The notes beneath the pieces were generated by a model. The model ran no database searches, had not been told where the DNA came from, and saw nothing but the letters and a program-made list of their open reading frames with translations. From assembly GCF_040195635.1 (NCBI RefSeq), contig NZ_JBEFTX010000003.1:310001-374000 (forward strand): DNA of 64,000 bases. Direction: 5' to 3'. The translations under genes and the position numbers were made by a program. This DNA comes from Thermasporomyces sp040195635. Lineage in GTDB: Bacteria > Actinomycetota > Actinomycetes > Propionibacteriales > Actinopolymorphaceae. Below are positions 49,427 to 57,317 of this stretch, one piece after another (within the stretch, counting starts at the first letter, position 1; the number at the start of each line of letters is the position of its first letter).

Positions 49427-50839
49427 TCAGCTGTCGAGATCGATGAAGTGCGCCTTCTGGATCACGCCGTGCACCCCGACAGTCCGGTCGACGACCTGGG
49501 AGATCTCGAAGTTCGCCGCCGCCGACAGGTAGGCGTAGGCCACCGCCCGATCCATCCCCAGGTCGTGCTCGAGGAAGTCGAGCGCGTTGACCACCGCCCG
49601 CCGCATGGCGATGTCGAGATCGTTGACCTGGCCGTTCTGCGATCCGTCCGGGTCCGACAGGCCGACCGGCACCCACGCCTGCGGCGTCTCGACGAACGGA
49701 TAGGTGTACGAAACGGACGGCACGTCCGGCGAGCCCGGCTTGTGGACCGTCAGCCTGAACGTTCCGCGCAGCGAGCCTTCCATCGCCGTCAACGCGACTT
49801 CACCGTTGCCCATCGCCATGTGCGGGTCACCGATGTAGAAGAGCGCGCCTTCGGCGAACACCGGCAGGTAGAACCGCGAACCCACGCCGAGCAGGTTGAT
49901 GTCGATGTTTCCGCCGCCGAGCGTCGGCGGGATGGAGTTGAGCTCCGGCGCGGTGAGAGCGTCGGCTGACGCGAAGGCCACGCCCATCATCCCCATGAAC
50001 GGATCCAGCGGGAAGACCACCTCGCCCGAACGCCCCGCCGGCAGGACACCCGTCAAGGTTCCCTTGGCTTGGCTGCGTACGGGCGTGAACGTCGACACGT
50101 TGCCGTAGTGCGTCGGGTCTCCGGTGTCGCGGCCGTCGGTTTCGACCGGCGGCATGATCTCGTCCATCGTGATGCCGGCCGGCACCGCTCCCCCGGGCAG
50201 GCGAGGCAAGGCGCCCTTGCCGTGCCGGCTCGACACCACGCCGTAGGGCACCCGGGGCAGCATTGACAGCATCTGCACCTCGAGCACGTCGCCAGGCTCG
50301 GCGCCGTCGACATGGACCGGCCCGGTGACCACGTGTGGGCCATCTACGTCGAAGTTACGCGTCGTCCGCGAGTAGTCGGCCGCGATGGCGACCACGTCGT
50401 CGAGCACCTTGTCGCGACTGACGCCGTGGCTGGCGAAGTATTCGACCGGGTCGCGGCCCTGGTCTTCCAGGATGCCCTCGTGCGACACCGCATCGATGGT
50501 CACCGTCTCACCCGACCGCATGCGAAGGACGGGTTCGCTGCCAACGGCCGGTACATATCCCCAGCGCACCTCGTCCGGCCGCGCGGGGACATAGTGCTTC
50601 CCGAGAATCGGGCCCTTACCGGGTTGGAGAATCCCTCCCAGCGGGCCGGTCGGTGCCGCCTGCGGCATCGCGGCCGAGACCGGTGCCGCCGCATGTGCCA
50701 CGCCGCCACCGAGCATGGCCGATCCGGCGGCAGCGGCACCCAGTCCACCAACCGCTCCAGCCGCTCGGAGAAACTCACGCCGACCCAGCTGGTCGATGAG
50801 TGCCTATCGCACCTCGTCGGCGTTGTCCGCTGTCTGCAT
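49427..50839 (-). pseudogene. Tat-exported acetamidase/formamidase family protein, interrupted by amber codon
   Basis: The enzyme domain from residue 42 on is intact and matches the FmdA/AmdA acetamidase/formamidase family (VTIDAVSHEGILEDQG, HVVTGPVHVDGAEPGDVLEV, GNIDINLLGVGSRFYLPVF, IGDPHMAMGNGEVA). The likely original start is ATG 50839 after GGAAGGACGTAC. Codon 12 is TAG (50804-50806). The frame then continues through ALIDQLGRREFLRAAGAVGG, a clear twin-arginine signal. A CAG-to-TAG change would explain it. The next in-frame ATG (50716) would lack the RR motif, so export is probably lost unless the codon is read through. Confidence 0.8.
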
Positions 50840-51097
50840 GTACGTCCTTCCCTTACGCGAATCGGTCGAACGAACGTCAGTGCGCCTCATTGCCCGCCGA
50901 GTTGTCTGATGCGCACTGGGCCGTTCGATGCGCACTGAAGGTCTCCACACGGGTTCCTAACAACCGAAGGTTTCACCGATGCTGCGCGGGTGTTGTGCGC
51001 GCATAACGGTCGACGATCCCGAGCGGTGCGACCTGCCTGGCAAGGGTCAAACATCCCCACCTCCACGGCCACCATCGACGGCGTACCGCTTCGATGG

Positions 51098-51700
51098 TCA
51101 GGCCTTCTCCTCCGGACCCGGTGCGAGCATGCGGGCCGAGCGGGTGACGAGGTTGTCGATGAACGCCCGGGAGGTCGGCTGCCTGGTGACGAGGACCCGG
51201 AGGTAGATCGGCGCCAGCAGCGATTCGACGGCGTCGATCGGGCGGACCTCGCGAGTGGCGAGTCCGCGTTCCTGCGCCCGCCGGACGATCTCGGCGGTGT
51301 GCGCGAACAGGCTCGACCAGTAGCCCGCGGCCGCCTCGGCGAGGCGCGGGTCGGTGGTGCCGGCGATCAGCGGAAGCATCGTCTTCGAGATCGGCGCCTC
51401 GAGCGTGGCGACGACCCGGCGGGCGACGCGTGCCAGGTCGCGCCTGAGGTCGCCGGTGTCAGGCAGCGGGGTCTCCACGGGTGTCAGCGCGATGAGCAGG
51501 TCGGCGATGAGGCCCTCCGTCGACAGCCACCTGCGGTAGATCGTCGTCCGGTGGATGCCGGACCTGCGGGCCAGCTCGTCGATGGACAGCGCGGCGGTCT
51601 CGCCCTGCTCCAGCGCCTCACGCACGGCCGCGAAGACCCGCTCCCGGACCTGGGCACTCCGCCCGCCCGGGCGGGTGCGTACCTGATCGACGCCTTCCAT
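51098..51700 (-). CDS. TetR-family transcriptional repressor
   Basis: A 200-residue protein from ATG 51700 (MEGVDQVRT); GTG 51718 in the same frame is possible but overlaps a candidate operator. Helix-turn-helix: LSIDELARRSGIHRTTIYRRW. The C-terminal domain (LLPLIAGTTDPRLAEAAAGYW) is of the TetR_C type. Divergent from a DUF1330-like gene; two copies of CTACAGRTGTYGCA in the gap are probable binding sites. Confidence 0.85.
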   Translation of the reverse strand: MEGVDQVRTRPGGRSAQVRERVFAAVREALEQGETAALSIDELARRSGIHRTTIYRRWLSTEGLIADLLIALTPVETPLPDTGDLRRDLARVARRVVATLEAPISKTMLPLIAGTTDPRLAEAAAGYWSSLFAHTAEIVRRAQERGLATREVRPIDAVESLLAPIYLRVLVTRQPTSRAFIDNLVTRSARMLAPGPEEKA

Positions 51701-51717
51701 CGTCGCCCACCCTAACA

Positions 51718-51779
51718 CTACAGATGTTGCACTAGCGCGTCGGTGGTGGGTACGCTCGCTTGGCGCTACAGGTGTCGCA
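51718..51779. promoter_or_regulatory. Paired direct-repeat operator candidates
   Basis: CTACAGATGTTGCA (51718-51731) and CTACAGGTGTCGCA (51766-51779) match at 12 of 14 positions and are 48 bp apart. One lies next to the tetR start and the other next to the DUF1330-like gene, consistent with one repressor controlling both. Confidence 0.5.
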
Positions 51780-51804
51780 TTAACACGCGAGAGAAGGAGT
51801 GATC

Positions 51805-52383
51805 ATGAGTGAGCCCCGTGAGACCTACTACCAACTCGTCCTGATCTGGATCCGCGACGCCGCGATGTTCGGCGAGTACCTCAGCCAGCTTCCGCCGATC
51901 GTGGCGAAATACGGCGGTGCGGCGGATCGGATCTTCCAGCCGATCGGCGTTTCCGGCGATGCGCTGACGCTCCCCCACGCGGTCAACTTCGTTCACTATG
52001 ACGACCAGGAGTCCTACCGACGCTTCGGGGAGGATCCGGACTTCAGGCAGATCGAGCCGTTGCGCAGCGGGTCCATCGACATGCTGGCGTTCGAGGGCTG
52101 GTTGACTCGGGCGAACCCGACGTCCGACGGGTTTGACGACCGGACCTACGCCATCGACCTGGAGTTTTCCGACAAGACGTCGCAGCCGTCGCACGAGGAC
52201 ACGGGGCGTGGAGTCGAGGTGGAATACGTCCTGAGGGTCGACACCGGATCGGTGGTCTCAGGTCGCACACCACACCAGGTACGGATCGCCTACTCCGCCG
52301 GCACCAACGGTGACGCCACGCCCGAGACGTCCACCGCGTCGACGATCCGGATCACCGCCAAACCCCAGACGCTCGCTCCTTAG
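51805..52383 (+). CDS. DUF1330/dimeric-barrel-like protein
   Basis: A 192-residue protein from ATG 51805 after GAGAAGGAG. Residues 5-100 (YYQLVLIWIRDAAMFGEYLS, VNFVHYDDQESYRRFGEDPD, IDMLAFEG) look like a ferredoxin-like alpha/beta barrel domain related to DUF1330. The remaining 90 residues are Thr/Ser/Asp-rich with no recognised family. No signal peptide. Probably controlled by the divergent TetR gene. Function unknown. Confidence 0.6.
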   Translation: MSEPRETYYQLVLIWIRDAAMFGEYLSQLPPIVAKYGGAADRIFQPIGVSGDALTLPHAVNFVHYDDQESYRRFGEDPDFRQIEPLRSGSIDMLAFEGWLTRANPTSDGFDDRTYAIDLEFSDKTSQPSHEDTGRGVEVEYVLRVDTGSVVSGRTPHQVRIAYSAGTNGDATPETSTASTIRITAKPQTLAP

Positions 52384-52814
52384 CCGGCGCATACATATGT
52401 GCGCGACCTTTAAGGGCTTCCGCCGCATCGAAGCTGCGCAATCCGCGGGAAGAGGTCGCGCAGCCGGCGGCGGAAGTGGCGTCGCTGTACCCGGCGCATG
52501 TTCCGTACATGCTTGTCAGCGCCTGGCCCACGACGGACCGCCTGGCTGTATCCGGGCGGGTCGGCTGGCGAGGGCTGAGGAAGACCCGCGGCGCCGCCCA
52601 TGTGAGGCCCCGTTGGAGGAGGTCCCCCTCACGCGGACCTATTGGACAAGTTGCCCCTCATGCAATGCCCTATTGGGGCAGGCCTCCCTCATGCAGCGCC
52701 CAGTTGGATCAGGGTGGCCCTCACCGAAAGTTACGAGATGTACCCAAATTGGGCGACTAGTATGGTAGCTCCTCGCCAGTCGGAGTACGGAAAATCGTGG
52801 AGAGTGAGTAGCCG
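52384..52814. promoter_or_regulatory. 431-base intergenic region with hairpins and a CCNNTTGG array
   Basis: No credible gene. The left part folds: GCGCGACC (52401-52408) with GGTCGCGC (52454-52461), or CTTCCGCCGC (52417-52426) with GCGGCGGAAG (52467-52476), plus GCATGT/ACATGC (52496-52512); the first two are alternative pairings. The right part has imperfect 31-bp repeats holding CCTATTGG (52638, 52669), CCAGTTGG (52700) and then CCCAAATTGGG (52743-52753), just before TAGTAT and the glucarate-dehydratase gene. This looks like an operator array for that gene. Confidence 0.5.
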
Positions 52815-54104
52815 TTGAAGATCACCGACCTGCGGGCCACCACGATCACCGTTCCGCTGGAGGCGCCGCTCCGCCACTCCAACGGCGCGCACTGGGGACG
52901 GTTCGTGCGTACGATCATCGAAGTCGACACCGACGAGGGGATCACCGGTCTCGGCGAGATGGGCGGTGGCGGCCAGCCCGCCGACTTCGACGGGCTGAAG
53001 CCGTATCTCGTGGGGCACGATCCGTTCGAGCTGGAGGCCCTGCGGTTCAAGATCGCCAATCCCACGGCGTCGCTCTACAACAACCGGACGCAGCTGTTGG
53101 CCGCGATCGAGTTCGCCTGCCTCGACCTCTGTGGCAAGGCGCTCGGTGTCCCGGTGCACAACCTGCTCGGCGGGAAGGTCCGCGACACGGTGCCGTTCGC
53201 GAGTTATCTGTTCTTCCGGTACGCGCATCCGGCGACAGGCCAAGGGGAGATCTTCAGCCCAGGCGGACTGGTCCAGCACGCCAAGGAACTCAAGGAGAGG
53301 TACGGATTCACCACCCACAAGCTCAAGGGTGGCGTCTTCGAACCCGCCCATGAGCTGGCGTGCTTTCGGGCCCTCGCCGAGGCGCTGCCGGACGACCGGG
53401 TCCGCTACGACCCCAACAGCGTGCTGTCGGTGGACGAGGCGATCAGGTTCGGGCGGGCGATCGAGGACCTGAACAACGACTACTACGAAGACCCGACGTG
53501 GGGCCTGCACGGCATGCGCCAGGTGCGGGACGCGGTGGCGATTCCCCTTGCCACCAATGCGGTCGTCGTCACCTTCGAGCAGCTCGCCACGAACCTGCGC
53601 GATCCGGCGGTCGACACGATCCTGCTGGACACGACGTTCTGGGGTGGAATCCGCGCCTGCATCAAGGCGGCGGGCGTCTGCGAGACGTTCCAGCAGCAGA
53701 TCTGCGTCCACTCCTCCGGTGAACTGGGTATCCAGCTCGCCACCATGCTCCATCTCGGCGCGGTCCTGCCGACGCTCACGTTCGCGGCGGACGCGCACTA
53801 CCACCACCTCGTCGACGATGTTCTCGTGGGCGGCAAGATGACCTACCACGATGGCGCGATCGCAGTGCCCACCGGACCCGGTCTGGGTGTCGAGCTCGAC
53901 CGCGACCGGCTGGAGCACTATGCCGAACTCTTCCGTCGGCTCGGCAGCTACGCCTATGACCGCGACGCGCTGCGCCCGGGCTGGTTTCCCCTCATTCCCA
54001 ACAGCTCCTGGGCGCGGCCGGAGTCCGCGGACACGTCGTCGATCCCCGGCCTGGCGGAGCTCGCCGAGCTTCCTCCACCGCCGCCGCGCCCGTCCACCAC
54101 GTGA
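52815..54104 (+). CDS. Glucarate dehydratase-like enolase-superfamily enzyme
   Basis: A 429-residue protein; TTG 52815 with upstream GGAGAGTGAG is taken as start because the family N-terminus (MKITDLRATTITVP) begins there. Glucarate-dehydratase-group motifs: HKLKGGV (K169, K171), RYDPNSV (D199, N201), YYEDPTWG (E225), ATNAVV (N248) and H299 in HSSGELGIQLATMLHLGA. It would dehydrate glucarate or a related aldarate. The C-terminus ends in a Pro-rich tail. The convergent GntR gene and the upstream operator-like array suggest local control. Confidence 0.82.
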   Translation: MKITDLRATTITVPLEAPLRHSNGAHWGRFVRTIIEVDTDEGITGLGEMGGGGQPADFDGLKPYLVGHDPFELEALRFKIANPTASLYNNRTQLLAAIEFACLDLCGKALGVPVHNLLGGKVRDTVPFASYLFFRYAHPATGQGEIFSPGGLVQHAKELKERYGFTTHKLKGGVFEPAHELACFRALAEALPDDRVRYDPNSVLSVDEAIRFGRAIEDLNNDYYEDPTWGLHGMRQVRDAVAIPLATNAVVVTFEQLATNLRDPAVDTILLDTTFWGGIRACIKAAGVCETFQQQICVHSSGELGIQLATMLHLGAVLPTLTFAADAHYHHLVDDVLVGGKMTYHDGAIAVPTGPGLGVELDRDRLEHYAELFRRLGSYAYDRDALRPGWFPLIPNSSWARPESADTSSIPGLAELAELPPPPPRPSTT

Positions 54105-54185
54105 CCACGCGCCCGGCCAACTGGTCTGGGCACAGGGCAACAAGGGCATTCGACGTACGGCCGGACTCCTGCTGACCGCGGGTGC

Positions 54186-54983
54186 TCAGCGCCGGCGTCG
54201 AGACGCCGCCTTCGTGGCGGTCCGTTTGACTGGCCGCGGGGCCGGCGCCTCCCTCACCTCGTCCTCCTCCTCGTCGAGAACGAAGTAGTCGGGGTGCTCC
54301 TGCTCGAGCGGTTCGAGGATGTCCAGCGCGATCCGCAGATGGTGGCTCAGTACTTCGTCGGCCTTCTTGCGCTGCTTGGAGGTGACGAAGTCGACGATGG
54401 CGCGGTGTTGGGTGAGGAGTTCGCCGAGGATGGTCGGATCGGGCAGGCTCAACATGCGTACCCGGTCCAGGTGCGCCTTGGCCGACGACACGATCGGCCA
54501 CACGCGCGGGTGGCCGCCGATCTCCAGCAGGGTCCGGTGCAGGGCTTCGTCCGTGGCGAACCAGTGGTGCAGGTCGCCCTTGCGTCCGGCCTCCTCCTGC
54601 TCGTCGAGCAGAGCGCGGAGGTAGGCCTCGTCGGTGGAGGTGATGTTCTTGATCGCGTGGGGCAGTGAGGCGCGTTCGAGGGTCTCGCGGATGAACTGGA
54701 TCTCGATGACGTCGCGCACGCTGATCCTGGAGACAAAAGTCCCTAGCTGGGGTGCGACCTCCACGAGGTTCTCGTCGGCGAGCCGGATCAGTGCCTCGCG
54801 TACCGGGGTACGGCTCACGCTGTGCCGGGCGGCGAGCTCGTTCTCCGACAACGCCTGTCCAGGAAGAAGATCGAGGGAGACGATGGCTCGGCGGAGCAGC
54901 GCGTAGACCTGTGATCGCGTGCTTGCGCTGCGGAGCACGTCGAGCTGTGCCCGTCGTGGACTGCGCAGGGCCCGTCCGGCCAT
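54186..54983 (-). CDS. GntR-family regulator (FCD subgroup) with basic C-terminal tail
   Basis: A 265-residue regulator from ATG 54983 (MAGRALRSPRRAQLD); an upstream GTG at 55040 in frame is possible. Winged helix: RRAIVSLDLLPGQALSENELAARHSVSRTPVREALIRLADE; FCD domain with FATDEALHRTLLEIGGHPR and HLDRVRMLSL. A Glu/Asp stretch (LDEEEDEVRE) and a Lys/Arg tail (PVKRTATKAASRRRR) follow, like the regulator at 37966-38745. It is adjacent and convergent to the glucarate-dehydratase-like gene and is its probable regulator. Confidence 0.82.
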   Translation of the reverse strand: MAGRALRSPRRAQLDVLRSASTRSQVYALLRRAIVSLDLLPGQALSENELAARHSVSRTPVREALIRLADENLVEVAPQLGTFVSRISVRDVIEIQFIRETLERASLPHAIKNITSTDEAYLRALLDEQEEAGRKGDLHHWFATDEALHRTLLEIGGHPRVWPIVSSAKAHLDRVRMLSLPDPTILGELLTQHRAIVDFVTSKQRKKADEVLSHHLRIALDILEPLEQEHPDYFVLDEEEDEVREAPAPRPVKRTATKAASRRRR

Positions 54984-55161
54984 GAGGTCGAGCCACCTTT
55001 CCGCTGTACCGCGTTCTCTCCTCGGATGGTAGAGCACCACACTGGGTGGCTCGCCGTCAGCCGGCTCGTCGCAGTGCCCCGCTCATCGCCTCGTCGTCAA
55101 GACGATCTTGCCTCGCGCCAGCTGTGCGCTGGTGAGCACTGACGACCGACGAAGGTCTTCG

Positions 55162-56016
55162 CTAGTGCACCGTCAGCACGCCGCCCTGGCCGGCCGCCAT
55201 CCCGCCATCCGCTGCGTACGTCGCGCCGGTGACGTAGGACGACGCTCTTCCGGCGAGGAACGCCACCACCTCGGCGATCTCCTCGGCCCGGGCGATCCGC
55301 GGTTGGGGCGTGTCCGGCAGGTCGGCCGGCCGGTCGGGTTCGGCGGGCGGCTCCGGGGCTGGGGTCCGACCGGGATCGCTGGTCAGTAGCAGGGGAGTGT
55401 CGACCGGCCCGGGTGCCACCGCGTTGACCCGGATCCGGTCGGATGCGTGATCCACCGCCATCGAACGCACGAGCGCGTCGACACCGGCCTTGCTCACCGA
55501 GTAGCCGAGCACCCGGCGGGCGGGAGCCCGGCCCTGCACCGACGAGATGGCGACGATGGTGCCGCCGCCGCGCTCACGCAGGAGGGGGATGGCGAACTTC
55601 GCCGCCCGGTAGATGCCGGAGAGATTGACGTCGAGGACGGCGTGCCAGTCCTCCTCGGTCGTGTCCTCCGCCGTGCCGTAGGTCTGGATTCCCGCGCTGC
55701 AGACGAGGATGTCGAGCCCACCATGGCGTTCGACCGCCTCGGACATCAGACTGCGCATGTCGTCGGCCGAACGGACGTCGGCGACAACTCCGGTCACGTT
55801 CACGCCTTCGACCTCGGTCGCGGTCACCGTCCGCGGGTCGTGGCTGCAGTAGACCACCGACGCTCCACCGGCCGCGAGGCGGTCGACCACGGCCCGGCCG
55901 ATGCCGGTCGAGCCGCCGGTGACGACCGCGACCATCCCGTCGAAGTCACGCCTCTCGCCGCCAAGGCTCTCGGCGCGTCGTGGCCTGGTGCCGCCCGAGG
56001 TGGCGGTGGCGGTCAT
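55162..56016 (-). CDS. Short-chain dehydrogenase/reductase
   Basis: A 284-residue SDR from ATG 56016 after AAGGAGTCGCCC. Cofactor motif VVTGGSTGIGRAV, acidic/basic selectivity region YCSHDPRT, DILVCSAGIQ (NNAG replaced by CSAG), catalytic Ser in ISSVQG, Tyr and Lys in YSVSKAG, and NAVAPGPVDTPL. A Pro/Asp/Glu-rich insert (about 225-250) precedes the C-terminal YVTGATYAADGGM. Probable glucose- or sugar-alcohol-type oxidoreductase; the substrate is unknown. Confidence 0.85.
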   Translation of the reverse strand: MTATATSGGTRPRRAESLGGERRDFDGMVAVVTGGSTGIGRAVVDRLAAGGASVVYCSHDPRTVTATEVEGVNVTGVVADVRSADDMRSLMSEAVERHGGLDILVCSAGIQTYGTAEDTTEEDWHAVLDVNLSGIYRAAKFAIPLLRERGGGTIVAISSVQGRAPARRVLGYSVSKAGVDALVRSMAVDHASDRIRVNAVAPGPVDTPLLLTSDPGRTPAPEPPAEPDRPADLPDTPQPRIARAEEIAEVVAFLAGRASSYVTGATYAADGGMAAGQGGVLTVH

Positions 56017-56203
56017 GGGCGACTCCTTGTCGCAGTGGTGCGTGGCGTCGATCAGGCCGCGGAGTGTGTGGTGCAGGAGGTATCGCTGGTGCGACGCCGT
56101 GCAGGTGCACGAGGATACGGTCCTTGCGTGTCGAGCCTTCGCGAGAGTTCCGCCATGCCTGCGCGGGGTGACTGTACCGCCGAGAGTCAGGGAGTGGTCA
56201 TCG

Positions 56204-57241
56204 ATGTCCGGACCGCCTGCGGCCGAGCTCGTCGCCGAGCACTTCGGGCTGGGGCCGGCCACTGGTCCGATGGTTCCCGTCCGGCACGTGAGCCAGGAGA
56301 CCTGGCGGCTGGACACGACGTCGGGCTCCGCGCTGGTCAAGCGGTTCTGGGAGGGGCCGGAGGTGCCGTGGCGCGCCGACCTCGAACGTGCGATGGACAT
56401 CGAACGCCAGGCACTGGACGCCGGCGTCGACACCGTGGAACCGATCCAGCCGCCCGCGCCCCAGTTCGGCGCGGCCGCGGCGATCGACGGGCACGGGGTG
56501 TTCCGTGCCTATCCGTACCTCGAACACCGCCCGCTCGAGTCCGGCGACGAGATCGCCGGCTGGCTGGGTACCACGCTGGCCCGGATCCATCAGCTGCAGC
56601 AGCTGGCGGAAACACCTGCACTGTCCTGGTGGTACGGACAGTTCACGCCCCTGCCGCCTGAGCGGTGGAACGAGTGGCTGGGCGAAGGGCGCGCGCAGAA
56701 CCGCCCCTGGGCAGCCACTCTCGCCGACCGGCTCGGCCTGATCCACGAGCTGGGTGCTCGGATCCTCGACGTGTTCTCCGCGACCGGCCCGTACGTCCTG
56801 ACCCATCGCGACTTCGAGCCGTGGAACGTCCTGATGACGCCGACCGGCGAGGGCGGCGGGGCGGCTTGGCGGCCGGTGCTCATCGACTGGGACGTCGCGG
56901 GCCCCGACAGTGCACCGTTGGAGGCCGCGCACGTCGCGACCGTCTTCGCGATGCGGGGCCGCGACCGCCCGGACGTCGCGCTCGTCCGGCAGATGTTGAC
57001 GGCGTACGAGGAAGCCGGCGGCCACCGCGTGCCGCGCCGTCCGGACCTGTTGGTTCGACTCCTCGGCATGCGGCTCTCCAAGCTCCGGCAGTGGGTCGAG
57101 GTCGCGCTCAGTCCCACTGGCGTGGAGTCGGCAGAGCGCGCCGACCGGGAGGTCCTCGACCGCCTCGAGCGCCTGCCTGCACAGGTCGCGGACGTCACGG
57201 AGTACGCCCGCGTCCTGTCCCGTGCGCCGGGTCCGGGTTGA
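56204..57241 (+). CDS. Aminoglycoside phosphotransferase/APH-fold kinase
   Basis: A 345-residue protein from ATG 56204 after CAGGGAGTGG; the open frame upstream is antisense to the SDR gene. Kinase-like core: LVKRFWEG (ATP-binding Lys), catalytic loop YVLTHRDFEPWNVLM and metal Asp in VLIDWDVAGPD. The fold covers antibiotic kinases, homoserine/fructosamine kinases and others. No resistance gene neighbours exist, so a small-molecule kinase role is likely. Confidence 0.82.
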   Translation: MSGPPAAELVAEHFGLGPATGPMVPVRHVSQETWRLDTTSGSALVKRFWEGPEVPWRADLERAMDIERQALDAGVDTVEPIQPPAPQFGAAAAIDGHGVFRAYPYLEHRPLESGDEIAGWLGTTLARIHQLQQLAETPALSWWYGQFTPLPPERWNEWLGEGRAQNRPWAATLADRLGLIHELGARILDVFSATGPYVLTHRDFEPWNVLMTPTGEGGGAAWRPVLIDWDVAGPDSAPLEAAHVATVFAMRGRDRPDVALVRQMLTAYEEAGGHRVPRRPDLLVRLLGMRLSKLRQWVEVALSPTGVESAERADREVLDRLERLPAQVADVTEYARVLSRAPGPG

Positions 57242-57317
57242 GCCAGCGGCCCCGGTTGTTGCGTACATCTCCACAATGAGAGGTCGGTACGAAGGTAGGC
57301 CGGAGGGAGGCTGCGCA

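Noticed and set aside
56204..57241. Antibiotic-resistance call for the APH-fold kinase
   Set aside because: The fold is shared by many metabolic kinases, and no resistance or biosynthetic genes are nearby.
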